This document shows, in pieces, positions 1 through 6,906 of a DNA stretch of 15,349 bases (positions are counted from its first letter, which is position 1; each line of letters begins with the position of its first letter). The stretch lies in assembly GCA_030589835.1 (NCBI GenBank), contig JAUUZS010000023.1, forward strand, positions 1-15,349, in the 5' to 3' direction. A model generated the notes under the pieces. The model was not told the origin of the DNA. It saw only the letters and a list, made by a program, of their open reading frames with translations, and did no database searches. Both the position numbers and the translations under genes were made by a program. This stretch comes from Cyclobacteriaceae bacterium (GTDB lineage: Bacteria; Bacteroidota; Bacteroidia; Cytophagales; Cyclobacteriaceae).

Positions 1-269
1 AAGCGTTTCGCATCAGGGAATTGGTCAAATCCGGAAGCTGCCCGGTCTTCACTAACATCGCACAAAGCCACGATGTTGTTTAATGGAACTCCATTTTCAT
101 CCATCATATTACATCCTTTGATGTTAGCTCCTCCACGGCCACCAACCCCAATAAATGCTAAATTCAATTTGCTGTTGGGTGAACAGCTTTTTAACGTGGG
201 TAAAATCATTGCCCCTGCCGAAACAGCAGCCGTAGTCTTCATAAAAGACCTTCGTGATACATTCTTCAT
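1..269 (-). CDS. Gfo/Idh/MocA-family oxidoreductase with twin-arginine leader (partial, 3' end off window)
   Basis: Reading the minus strand from the ATG at 269-267 gives an open frame of 89 codons that runs off the left edge, so only the N-terminus is visible. It begins with a twin-arginine motif (SRRSFMK, residues 5-11), then a weakly hydrophobic Ala-rich stretch and a Cys at 29. This fits Tat export, with possible lipidation at that Cys. A Rossmann start follows: a beta strand, then GVGGRG (41-46), and further on VALCD with the acidic D71 expected at the end of the second strand. This is the NAD(P)-binding fold of Gfo/Idh/MocA dehydrogenases, which in Bacteroidota are often secreted and act on sugars or inositol-like substrates. 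The substrate cannot be told from this fragment. The gene lies 173 bases downstream of the DUF1207-like gene on the same strand. The family call is firm; the exact function is unknown. Confidence 0.85.
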   Translation of the reverse strand, partial: MKNVSRRSFMKTTAAVSAGAMILPTLKSCSPNSKLNLAFIGVGGRGGANIKGCNMMDENGVPLNNIVALCDVSEDRAASGFDQFPDAKR

Positions 270-442
270 ATAAATTTCAATTCAGGGTTTTTAAATAATC
301 CAATACGGACTTTATAACAAAATGTAAATAAAACCTTTATAGTTCCTTTAAGCAAAATTGTCGGGGGGTTAATTAAAAATTGTCTTGCGAACATATCGGT
401 CATAATGGACAGGTACTGAATAGTTGGTTGTGCGGAATTACA

Positions 443-1318
443 TCATCTCCAAGCAGGAATCAAATAAGCAGAAACCCCAAGCCATTGCACAATATTATAT
501 TCCAGGGTGCTATAAGGAAGGTGCCCATTGTAATACTCTAAAAATAATCCTAAATGGGTTTTATCGGTAGCGCCAAGTTCCAGGCCAATCGCCGATTTAA
601 TATTAGGCCGGTAGTTGTTTTGCTCAAAAATCTTAACATCCATACCGCCTGCCAGCCTTAGCATTTCCTTGCCCCCCACTATTTTTCTGTAATACATGCC
701 GCTTTGTAGCGAGAGTCTTTCGCGTACTGCGTGAGGTGTAATGACCATTCCAATGCCCAGATAATAGCGCATGAATTGCTGCTGACAGGAGGTCGTCAAA
801 TCCAGTTGTTCGTAGTTGACTGTGCCCGGATTGGGGATGGCAATTTGGTTTCTCAAAATATAATCATCCGCCAGGTGAGAGGAGATATGAAACAAACGAA
901 GCCTTGTTGCCCATTTGTCGAATAGCACATTGATAAAGCCGCTGGCTTTATAATCTGTATTTTCGATTTCACCCAGGTATTTGTAGTTCTCTACTGCTTT
1001 GATGGTGAATTGTGTAAATGCCGCTGCTGCAAATCCAAATTCAATACCCATGTCATCTGATTTCTGAAACCTGAATATGGATTGTTGGAATCCAATATTG
1101 ACTGGAATGTAAATTCCTTCGTTCATGCTTTCACTTCCTTTTAGCTGCATCAACCCTCCTGAAGTCAGGCATGCTGTGGGATCCAAAATAAGGGGCATAA
1201 AATACATTCCTTTTGATAGCCATTGTTTTTGATATTCCGTATCCTGGCCAAACAGATTTGTAGAGAAAAAGGAAAAAACAACTAAGGGCAAGAAAAAAAT
1301 GAATATCCGTATTTTCAT
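443..1318 (-). CDS. DUF1207-like outer-membrane protein
   Basis: This encodes a 291-residue protein with a clear Sec signal peptide: basic start MKIR, a hydrophobic core, and a likely cleavage after FGQ at residue 25. The mature part is rich in alternating aromatic and hydrophobic residues with repeated Gly-containing strands (for example GIEFGFAAAAF and YRKIVGGKEMLRLAGG). It ends in an aromatic-Arg terminus, as expected of a beta-barrel. The motif HISSHLADDY (H144, H148, D151-D152) resembles the H-x-SSHL-x-D/E signature that I recall from DUF1207 proteins. The biochemical role of that family is not known. The gene is followed after 173 bases by the Tat-exported oxidoreductase gene on the same strand, and it diverges from the toxin-antitoxin locus 302 bases away. 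No clear promoter was found. Family assignment comes from memory of the motif and is moderate; outer-membrane location is more secure. Confidence 0.65.
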   Translation of the reverse strand: MKIRIFIFFLPLVVFSFFSTNLFGQDTEYQKQWLSKGMYFMPLILDPTACLTSGGLMQLKGSESMNEGIYIPVNIGFQQSIFRFQKSDDMGIEFGFAAAAFTQFTIKAVENYKYLGEIENTDYKASGFINVLFDKWATRLRLFHISSHLADDYILRNQIAIPNPGTVNYEQLDLTTSCQQQFMRYYLGIGMVITPHAVRERLSLQSGMYYRKIVGGKEMLRLAGGMDVKIFEQNNYRPNIKSAIGLELGATDKTHLGLFLEYYNGHLPYSTLEYNIVQWLGVSAYLIPAWR

Positions 1319-1554
1319 GGTATTGAATCAAAAAAAGCTTCTCTAATATAGGTAAATCCATATCAATTTTCGGTGATGAGGGGCTATTTATTGTTTTAAA
1401 ATATTCAGGAGTCTCAATTGGGTGCATTCAATTCCACTTCAATGGCAAGAAATAACGCCACTATATGCACACATACATTATTGTCATCGGAGCAGCTGCA
1501 AAAGAAATGAGTTACTTCTCTTTTTTTGTTAATGCTAACTCATTGTTGTGCTTA

Positions 1555-1569
1555 ATGCAAAAAATGCAT
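1555..1569. promoter_or_regulatory. Perfect dyad, candidate toxin-antitoxin operator
   Basis: The sequence ATGCA-AAAAA-TGCAT is a perfect 5+5 base dyad with a 5-base A spacer, 52 bases before the antitoxin ATG. Toxin-antitoxin operons are usually autoregulated by binding of the antitoxin or the complex to palindromes near the promoter, so this is a natural operator candidate. The arms are short and AT-rich, so chance is a real alternative. Confidence 0.35.
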
Positions 1570-1598
1570 CCTAACTTTTCTGCCTAATTTAGTTTTTT

Positions 1599-1606
1599 TA
1601 TCTTTA
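1599..1606 (+). promoter_or_regulatory. Candidate Bacteroidota -7 element for the toxin-antitoxin operon
   Basis: TATCTTTA matches the Bacteroidota sigma-ABfr -7 consensus TAnnTTTG at all but the last base and lies 15 bases before the antitoxin ATG. The upstream region at the expected spacing has only a TTTT tract (1576-1579) and no clear TTTG, so the promoter is weakly supported. Confidence 0.3.
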
Positions 1607-1620
1607 CAAAAAGATTGTTT

Positions 1621-1869
1621 ATGAATGCATCAGAGATTAAGATAGACCTATTCAGGAAATTAGATTCATTAAAAGGAAAGCGATTAGAAGAAGCATATGG
1701 AATGCTGATTAATTTCATTACTAGCAGAAATGAGATTAATGAATGGCAGGATCTAACTATTGAACAGCAATCAGCAATTCGTCTTGGAATACAACAGCTT
1801 GATGAGGGAAAAGGAAGAAAACGCAATGATGTAATATCTGATTTTAGAAAAAGGTTTGTAAATGAATAG
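1621..1869 (+). CDS. Antitoxin of a ParE/RelE-type toxin-antitoxin module
   Basis: This encodes an 82-residue protein starting at the ATG at 1621. A TTG six bases earlier is in frame but is a less likely start. The N-terminal half is a charged amphipathic helix (SEIKIDLFRKLDSL) followed by a second helix around EEAYGMLINFI. The C-terminal half has W-x-x-LT-x-EQQ and then a Leu-Asp-x-Gly-x-Gly segment (LDEGKGRKR) leading to VISDFRKRF. This matches the small addiction-module antitoxins common in Bacteroidota, in which the C-terminal tail wraps the toxin. There is no obvious helix-turn-helix, so DNA binding, if any, is through the N-terminus. Its last eight bases overlap the toxin start, which is typical translational coupling. 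The antitoxin frame itself is undamaged although its partner is not. The family call rests on motif, size and arrangement. Confidence 0.8.
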   Translation: MNASEIKIDLFRKLDSLKGKRLEEAYGMLINFITSRNEINEWQDLTIEQQSAIRLGIQQLDEGKGRKRNDVISDFRKRFVNE

Positions 1870-2162
1870 GGAAGTAATATGGTCTCCAGCCTCAGAAAGA
1901 GATTTTGAGGCAATTCTAGAATACTTACAAATTAAATGGAGTGGTAGAGTAATTTCAAAATTTATTAATAAAGTAGATGACATTATTGGGCTAATACTCG
2001 AAGACCCTAAAATCTTTCCTATAATCAATGAAAAATTGCAAATATGAAAAAGTGTGATTACAAAACAAAATACATTGTATTATAGGGAAATCAATCAGAA
2101 TATTGAAATTGTAAGGTTATTTGATAAGACCCAAGAAAACTCACTTTCTAGTAAAGCACTAA
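1862..2162 (+). pseudogene. ParE/RelE-type toxin interrupted by an in-frame TGA
   Basis: The ATG at 1862 overlaps the antitoxin end and opens a frame with a typical ParE/RelE start: I-W-S-P-x-S-E-R-D-F, then ILEYL, a middle helix (VISKFINKVDDII), and EDPKIFP. It stops at TGA (2045-2047) after 61 codons. The same frame continues past the TGA with TLYYREINQNIEIVRLF followed by D. This is the family's usual C-terminal strand pair, so an intact gene would encode roughly 95-100 residues. The TGA sits where relatives usually carry Arg, and one C-to-T change from CGA would produce it. After the FD codons the same frame drifts. A shift of +1 gives R-P-K-K-T and a stop at 2160-2162, closer to the family's usual R-Q-N-P-K-K tail, which suggests a second small deletion. 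Both lesions remove C-terminal residues usually needed for activity. A sequencing error at 2045 is the alternative. Confidence 0.8.
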
Positions 2163-2201
2163 GCACATCATTGATATCTAAACACCTTAATTATGAGGTA
2201 A

Positions 2202-2741
2202 TTATGCCAACATAATATATTCATACCCATCAGGGCCTACGCTTTTGTTTAGCGCACTAATAATTTTATTCTTATTGTCGTAGGGTCCTTCCACATAAAA
2301 TGGCTTCCCATTCTGACCCATTTCTATTTCATCAATTCCATCATCTATTAAATCAGGATCAAGAAGGTATTCTGCTATATAAAAGTCCTTTGGCGGGTCA
2401 AGACCTAATTCGGAGGCATAATCAACAGCTCCGTATACAAGGTTGTGAAAGTAGGTAGAATCCACCTCTTCGCATGGGCCATGCTCACTTAGTCGAAGGA
2501 TTATTTCATTTATTTCTGACTGGGTAAAATTACAATTTACAATCGTGCTTTTTACTCCCAAACAAAGGCGGTCAACTAATATGGTAGCAAATGAAATCTT
2601 TCCGCCAGGTTGTTTTCTCACGATCAGGCACGTGGTTAATCCATTATCTTCATACAGATCAGAGACCAGACACATTTCGATGGGTAATTTTCTGCCTTTA
2701 TCTTTCAGGTATTTTTTAGTAGAGAATTTTTTGTTTTGCAT
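2202..2741 (-). CDS. Conserved hypothetical protein, cytoplasmic, 179 aa
   Basis: This is a soluble 179-residue protein with a basic N-terminus (residues 1-18 are mostly Lys and polar) and an acidic C-terminal third (DPDLIDDGIDEIE). There is no signal peptide or membrane segment. Recognisable blocks are LPIEMCLVSDLYEDNGL (19-35), LVDRLCLGVK (55-64), YGAVDYASELG (103-113), KDF (118-120), and a final EIE-x-G-x-NGKPF. I remember similar blocks in uncharacterised proteins of Bacteroidota but know no function for them. The gene starts 11 bases after the upstream gene at 2753-3244 ends, so the two very likely form an operon. There is no visible catalytic signature. I infer only that it is a real gene, from composition, block-like conservation and operon spacing. 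Confidence 0.7.
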   Translation of the reverse strand: MQNKKFSTKKYLKDKGRKLPIEMCLVSDLYEDNGLTTCLIVRKQPGGKISFATILVDRLCLGVKSTIVNCNFTQSEINEIILRLSEHGPCEEVDSTYFHNLVYGAVDYASELGLDPPKDFYIAEYLLDPDLIDDGIDEIEMGQNGKPFYVEGPYDNKNKIISALNKSVGPDGYEYIMLA

Positions 2742-2752
2742 TCATTTAACTA

Positions 2753-3244
2753 TTAAAAGGGTACTTCGCCATCAAAATCTTCCTCGCTATAAGGTGATTC
2801 ATCCTCATCTTCAAACGATTCTCCACAATCGCATCCCTCCATGTAAGGACAGGTATGTGGATCTCCGGTGCATAATTCCAGGTCAAAACCGCTTGAAGGA
2901 AGATATTGCACATAAAGATCGAAACTGGTAGAAAGAACCTCATACAAATATTCCGGGGGAATATCTTTCGGGATGTCGATTACATCAATTTTTAAAGATT
3001 GAAATACCTTGAAAATGGCTTCGGTTACTTTTGTGCATTGGAGAACCGTTAATCGATGAAAATCAGGAAAAATATCAGGATCAAGCCCTGTCCATTCTGA
3101 AATGCTCTTGAAGGGGATCAATGCCAGTTCTGCTATTTCCGACTCCTCTTCTAAGTGAGGAGGTGGTTCGATATATGGCATGGCAGGAGGATTGTCTGCC
3201 ACTCGCTCAAGGTCTTCGATCAATTGCTGAATGTAAAGATCCAT
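2753..3244 (-). CDS. Conserved hypothetical acidic protein with C-terminal Cys cluster, 163 aa
   Basis: I place the start at the ATG 3244-3242 (MDLYIQQLIEDLERVA). The frame is open 51 bases further upstream, but that extension is low-complexity and unlike the rest. The protein is strongly acidic, with no signal peptide or membrane segment. It opens with an amphipathic helix, then a Pro-rich linker (residues 18-32), then a region containing LTVLQCTKVTEAIFKVF. Near the end lies a four-Cys cluster, C125-x6-C132-x5-C138-x-C140, followed by a Glu/Asp-rich tail. The cluster could bind a metal, but the spacing matches no zinc motif I can name. I recall Bacteroidota proteins that begin MDLYIQQLIEDL and end in a similar C-x-x-x-x-C-P-x-x-x-x-C patch, all without assigned function. 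It is the first gene of a likely two-gene operon with the 179-residue protein. Confidence 0.7.
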   Translation of the reverse strand: MDLYIQQLIEDLERVADNPPAMPYIEPPPHLEEESEIAELALIPFKSISEWTGLDPDIFPDFHRLTVLQCTKVTEAIFKVFQSLKIDVIDIPKDIPPEYLYEVLSTSFDLYVQYLPSSGFDLELCTGDPHTCPYMEGCDCGESFEDEDESPYSEEDFDGEVPF

Positions 3245-3504
3245 GCTGTTTTTTTTTACAATATTAAATTCTTCCTTGAATATTAAAAAGTCCAAGGATC
3301 ATATTTTGGTCAAAAATTATTTTATGGACCCTAAAGTTTTATTCTTGATTTCTATTCAAAAAAAATCCCTAAATCCCCTTATAGACAGACACAATTTACA
3401 AGTCCCTTGGGGAGGAACAAAATAAAATCCTATCTTGATGCTGCATATACTCCAACTTCATTAATTTTAAAAAAAACCTAACTTTTCATTTCTAATAGCG
3501 CAAA
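3245..3504. other. Divergent intergenic region before the GH63 gene
   Basis: These 260 bases lie between two divergently transcribed units and must carry both promoters. No full TAnnTTTG/TTTG pair was found on either strand. Two weak dyads are present: CCTTG (3274-3278) with CAAGG (3293-3297), and TCCC-TTG-GGGA at 3403-3413. The start of the GH63 gene has no Shine-Dalgarno, as is common in this phylum. Confidence 0.45.
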
Positions 3505-6237
3505 ATGGCATCAGTTGAAAAATCACGACTTCAGGAAGCAAAAGAAAAAAGTATCTCATGGAAAAAATGGGGGCCATATTTAAGCGAGCGACAATGGGGC
3601 ACCGTTCGCGAAGACTACAGTGAAAACGGTGATGCCTGGGAGTATTTTTCACATAAAGATTCTAAATCAAGGGCCTACCGTTGGGGAGAGGATGGTATGG
3701 GAGGTATTTCTGATGACAATCAGTTGTTGTGCTTTGCCCTTGTACTGTGGAATGGAAAAGATCCTATGCTTAAAGAGCGCCTGTTTGGTCTTACCAACAG
3801 ACAGGGAAATCACGGCGAAGATGTAAAGGAGTATTATTTTTATCTCGACAGCACTCCTACACATTCATGGATGAAGTATTTGTATAAGTACCCTCATGCA
3901 GCATTTCCATATGAAGAGCTTGTTACTAAAAACCAGGAGCGCAGCAAAATGGAATCTGAATTCGAATTGCTTGACACAGGGATTTTTGATGACGATAAGT
4001 ATTTCGACGTCTTCGTGGAGTACGCTAAAAATGGGTCTGATGATATTTGTATTAAAATCAGTGCATTTAACCGGGGAAAAGAAGCAGCAGACATCCATTT
4101 ACTTCCTACACTTTGGTTTAGGAATACCTGGTCATGGGAAGAGGATATGCCGGTCCCGGGATTAGAAAAAGTAAAGGGTAAAAATGCCATTCATGCATTC
4201 CATTCTGATGGAAAAATAAATGGGCAATTGGGCGAATATTACCTCTATTGTGAGGGGGATCCCGAACTATTATTTACAAATAATGAAAGCAACAATGAAG
4301 TACTATTCAACTCGGTAAATAAAACGCCTTACGTCAAAGATGGGATCAATTCCTATGTGGTAAATCAAAACAAAAAAACAGTCAATCCGGCTCAAACAGG
4401 GACAAAATCCTCCGCTCATTACCATAAATCGGTTTCTCCTGGCGCATCAGTTGAAATAAGGCTGAGGTTAGTAAATAAAAAGCCCGATCAGCTAAAAGAT
4501 CCTTTTAGGGATTTTAATTCAATTTTTAGAGACCGGCAAAAGGAGGCAGATGAATTTTATGGTGAAATCCTGAAAAATGAACTAAAAACAAATCCTGAGC
4601 ACTACAAAGTCGGTCGTCAGGCTTATGCCGGGATGCTATGGTCAAAGCAATTTTTTTATTATGACGTAAGTCGATGGTTAGAGGAGCACGGCGTAGATCC
4701 GCTAGTAGATAATAAGAGTAAAAAAAAGGTAAGGAATAAGGACTGGCATCATATGGAAACCAAAGATATCATCTCCATGCCTGACAAATGGGAGTATCCC
4801 TGGTTTACAGCCTGGGATTTGGCATTTCACATGTTTCCTTTAAAAATGATAGATCCCGAATTTGCCAAGCATCAACTCGACCTGATGCTGAGAAGTGACT
4901 ACATCCACCCAAATGGTCAGATGCCCGCCTATGAGTGGAATTTTGGCGATGTTAATCCGCCGGTGCATGCCTGGGCAACAATGCAAATTTACCTTAATGA
5001 TAAATCAAAAAACCAAGGAAAGGGTGACAATGAATTTCTTCGTTTCACCTTCGGAAAGTTATTGCTCAATTTTACCTGGTGGGTCAACCGTAAGGATCCT
5101 GATGGCAACAATCTTTTTCATGGCGGTTTTTTAGGCTTAGATAATATTGGTGTATTTGATCGCAGCAAGGAGTTGCCAACAGGAGGTCATCTGGAGCAGG
5201 CAGATGGAACAGCCTGGATGGCTTTTTTTAGTATGCAAATGCTCAGGATGTGCTTTGAATTGGCGCAGGAGGATTCTTATTATATTAATTATGCCTATAA
5301 ATTTTTTAGCCATACGATGCTGATATCTGCTGCGATGGATCATGCCGGTGAAAATGACCATAAGCTCTGGGACGAAGAAGACGGTTTTTTTTACGATTTG
5401 CTGCATTTTCCTGACGGATCATCAACCCGACTCAAGATCAGGTCGATGGTTGGTTTGTTGCCGCTGATGTCAGTGAGTGTTTTTTCCAGAGATCTGTTAA
5501 GTAAGTTTCCCGAACTTATAAAGCGGTTCGAAAAATTCAACAAGAAGTATCCGAATATTAGTAAAAACGTGCATCACCCAAGTATTGTCGGCGTAAATAA
5601 CAGGGCGATGATAGCAATCGTAAATGAAAACAAGCTGAGGCGGATACTGCATACAATGCTTGACGAATCGGAATTTCTTGGCCCTTTCGGGTTACGGTCG
5701 ATGTCGTTGTATCATAAGGATAATCCGTATATTTTCCATTGGGAAGGCCAGGAATTTAAGGTAGCCTATTTGCCGGGTGAATCTGACAGTGGAATGTTTG
5801 GCGGTAATTCAAACTGGAGAGGGCCAGTCTGGATACCCGTGAATGCACTAATGCTAAATGCTTTATTAAATTATTATTCATTTTACGGAGAAGGATTTAA
5901 GATAGAATGCCCCACAGGGTCAGGAAACGAGATGACCTTGCTGGAAGTAGCCCAGTTTATTTCAAAACGTATATCCAACATATTCCTCAAGGATGAAAAT
6001 GGTAGAAGACCTGTAAATGGTGATGAGGAAAAATTTAATAATGATCCCCATTGGAAAGAGTTGATCCTGTTTTATGAATATTTCCATGGTGATTCGGGAA
6101 AGGGAATTGGTGCAAGCCATCAAACCGGTTGGACAGGCTGTATCACAGAGATAGTCAGGGTGATTGATTCCATGACCGCAGAAAATTTTGACAGTTTTAC
6201 ACACCTATCAGGATATACTTCAGTTTCCACAAAATAA
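3505..6237 (+). CDS. GH63-type glucosidase (MGH1-like alpha/alpha-barrel glycosidase)
   Basis: This is a 910-residue protein without a signal peptide or membrane segment, so it is probably cytoplasmic. An N-terminal beta-rich region includes ERQWGTVREDYS and PTLWFRNTWSW (201-211). A C-terminal (alpha/alpha)6-barrel holds the family blocks: YPWFTAWDLAFH with D438, PNGQMPAYEWNFGD (469-482), GPFGLRSMS, FHWEGQEF (744-751), E759SDSGMFGGNSNWRGPVW and HQTGWTG (872-878). These are the hallmarks of bacterial GH63 proteins of about 900 residues, relatives of processing alpha-glucosidase I. By analogy D438 is the likely general acid and E759 the candidate general base, both inferred from motif position. 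Family members act by inversion on alpha-glucosides or alpha-mannosides, including glucosylglycerate and mannosylglycerate; the substrate here is unknown. The gene stands alone, with no sugar-transport or trehalose genes in view. The family is near certain; the substrate is not. Confidence 0.92.
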   Translation: MASVEKSRLQEAKEKSISWKKWGPYLSERQWGTVREDYSENGDAWEYFSHKDSKSRAYRWGEDGMGGISDDNQLLCFALVLWNGKDPMLKERLFGLTNRQGNHGEDVKEYYFYLDSTPTHSWMKYLYKYPHAAFPYEELVTKNQERSKMESEFELLDTGIFDDDKYFDVFVEYAKNGSDDICIKISAFNRGKEAADIHLLPTLWFRNTWSWEEDMPVPGLEKVKGKNAIHAFHSDGKINGQLGEYYLYCEGDPELLFTNNESNNEVLFNSVNKTPYVKDGINSYVVNQNKKTVNPAQTGTKSSAHYHKSVSPGASVEIRLRLVNKKPDQLKDPFRDFNSIFRDRQKEADEFYGEILKNELKTNPEHYKVGRQAYAGMLWSKQFFYYDVSRWLEEHGVDPLVDNKSKKKVRNKDWHHMETKDIISMPDKWEYPWFTAWDLAFHMFPLKMIDPEFAKHQLDLMLRSDYIHPNGQMPAYEWNFGDVNPPVHAWATMQIYLNDKSKNQGKGDNEFLRFTFGKLLLNFTWWVNRKDPDGNNLFHGGFLGLDNIGVFDRSKELPTGGHLEQADGTAWMAFFSMQMLRMCFELAQEDSYYINYAYKFFSHTMLISAAMDHAGENDHKLWDEEDGFFYDLLHFPDGSSTRLKIRSMVGLLPLMSVSVFSRDLLSKFPELIKRFEKFNKKYPNISKNVHHPSIVGVNNRAMIAIVNENKLRRILHTMLDESEFLGPFGLRSMSLYHKDNPYIFHWEGQEFKVAYLPGESDSGMFGGNSNWRGPVWIPVNALMLNALLNYYSFYGEGFKIECPTGSGNEMTLLEVAQFISKRISNIFLKDENGRRPVNGDEEKFNNDPHWKELILFYEYFHGDSGKGIGASHQTGWTGCITEIVRVIDSMTAENFDSFTHLSGYTSVSTK

Positions 6238-6275
6238 AGCTTGTCTATTGGTTCATGTGCCTGAGCTGGGAGATT

Positions 6276-6296
6276 GGAATGCAAGACTCGCATTCC
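6276..6296. repeat. Perfect 7-bp hairpin, possible 3'-end structure of the GH63 transcript
   Basis: GGAATGC, a 7-base loop and GCATTCC form a perfect stem 38 bases after the GH63 stop codon. The position suits a terminator or 3'-end stabiliser, but no T-run follows on the plus strand (next bases are TGAGTACG), so a standard intrinsic terminator is not supported. Confidence 0.5.
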
Positions 6297-6445
6297 TGAG
6301 TACGAGGTACGGTGGAAAAGGGCTGGTAAAATCTGAAATATGTGAGTGCCGACATTATGGTTAGGATGATCATTCTTGGTATTTTCTATGAATATAAACC
6401 CGAAATATGCATGATAAAATCCCGTCTGTCAACAGGAAATGCCTT

Positions 6446-6472
6446 TAAAATGCTTCAAAACAGCGCATTTTA
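6446..6472. repeat. Perfect 8-bp hairpin
   Basis: TAAAATGC and GCATTTTA form a perfect 8-base stem around an 11-base loop. It shares the ATGC/GCAT core with the hairpin at 6276. No T-run follows. Function unknown. Confidence 0.45.
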
Positions 6473-6489
6473 CTCACTTATATCAACCC

Positions 6490-6540
6490 GCCATAGCACT
6501 TCGCTTTCGGTAAACCTAAGGAAAAGAAAGGTGCTATGGC
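6490..6540. repeat. Extended inverted repeat with perfect 10-bp arms
   Basis: GCCATAGCAC (6490-6499) pairs perfectly with GTGCTATGGC (6531-6540). Inside, a T-G and a T-A pair continue the stem, then after a 2x2 internal loop CTTT (6504-6507) pairs with AAAG (6523-6526), leaving a 15-base apical loop. A stem this long and regular is unlikely by chance in an AT-rich gap. It could be a structured RNA element or a small palindromic mobile repeat. Confidence 0.55.
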
Positions 6541-6568
6541 TATGCTTTCCAAATTTTGCCCTGCCAGC

Positions 6569-6596
6569 CCTGCCTCACAGAAAGCGGTTGGCAAGG
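6569..6596. repeat. GC-rich imperfect palindrome resembling the repeat at 11070
   Basis: CCTGCC (6569-6574) can pair with GGCAAGG (6590-6596), leaving one bulged A. The left arm CCTGCCTCA also matches, in inverted orientation, the TGAGGCAGG arm of the palindrome at 11070-11091. Just upstream GCCCTGCC occurs twice nine bases apart. The two loci may be diverged copies of one dispersed repeat. Confidence 0.35.
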
Positions 6597-6644
6597 AGAA
6601 AAAAAATATTTGAGCACCTTATCTTTTTACAGATTCCGAGCAAA

Positions 6645-6661
6645 TCGAGACTTGATCTCGA
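6645..6661. repeat. Perfect 6-bp hairpin
   Basis: TCGAGA, loop CTTGA, TCTCGA form a perfect 6-base stem. It is the fifth hairpin within about 390 bases. Alone it could be chance. Confidence 0.35.
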
Positions 6662-6816
6662 ACATTATGAACAAACACTGTCTTTATGGGTAGACCATAC
6701 AAGGAAAATTATGGGTTACTATTGGATTACATTGCATATAAATTCTTGTTAATCACTTTGTTTGCTGGATAAGGTTGTGTTAATTTGTTTTCCTGACAAG
6801 TATTGTTATTGCTATA

Positions 6817-6824
6817 TATTTTTG
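6817..6824 (+). promoter_or_regulatory. Candidate -7 element upstream of the TonB receptor operon
   Basis: TATTTTTG is a full match to the Bacteroidota -7 consensus TAnnTTTG. It lies inside an imperfect dyad with CTATAT (6812-6817) and ATATAG (6827-6832) arms. No TTTG at the expected 19-21 base spacing was found, and AT-rich sequence makes chance matches common. A second full match, TACTTTTG, lies at 6859-6866 and is an equal candidate. Confidence 0.3.
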
Positions 6825-6858
6825 AAATATAGTGTAGAATTTCGACAAAGCTAAAAGG

Positions 6859-6866
6859 TACTTTTG
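6859..6866 (+). promoter_or_regulatory. Second candidate -7 element upstream of the TonB receptor operon
   Basis: TACTTTTG is a full match to TAnnTTTG, 131 bases before the receptor ATG. A start just downstream would place the dyads at 6907-6955 in the transcribed leader. The matching upstream TTTG element is not evident. Confidence 0.3.
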
Positions 6867-6906
6867 CTCGTTAATCGAATATTTTGCAGGGCCTATTTTT
6901 TATATG

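Larger units (their letters stand above)
1319..1620. other. Divergent intergenic region, no gene
   Basis: These 302 bases separate the start of the DUF1207-like gene (minus strand) from the antitoxin start (plus strand). The open frames crossing it are shadows without protein-like composition. The half nearest the antitoxin holds a perfect dyad and a candidate -7 element, listed separately. I saw no convincing promoter for the minus-strand gene, no RNA gene and no repeat of note. Confidence 0.6.

Noticed and set aside
73..273. Plus-strand open frame opposite the oxidoreductase gene
   Set aside because: It is antisense to the Tat leader and Rossmann motif of the minus-strand gene, which has clear protein signatures.
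267..360. Promoter for the oxidoreductase gene
   Set aside because: The nearest -7-like sequence on the minus strand (TACATTTTG) has one base too many for TAnnTTTG and no correctly spaced upstream element.
2045..2215. Read-through of the toxin TGA as a recoded codon
   Set aside because: No selenocysteine insertion element or recoding signal is evident, Bacteroidota use TGA as stop, and the tail after the FD codons no longer resembles the family in this frame. A nonsense mutation is simpler.
3245..3295. N-terminal extension of the 163-residue acidic protein
   Set aside because: The extra 17 residues derive from an AT-rich tract and begin at a weaker site; MDLYIQQLIEDL is a natural start.
6342..6752. 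Plus-strand open frame of 136 codons in the gap after the GH63 gene
   Set aside because: The product has erratic composition with clusters of Arg, Lys, Cys and His and no domain or leader. The frame runs through several hairpins, including the 10-base stem. More likely a chance open frame.
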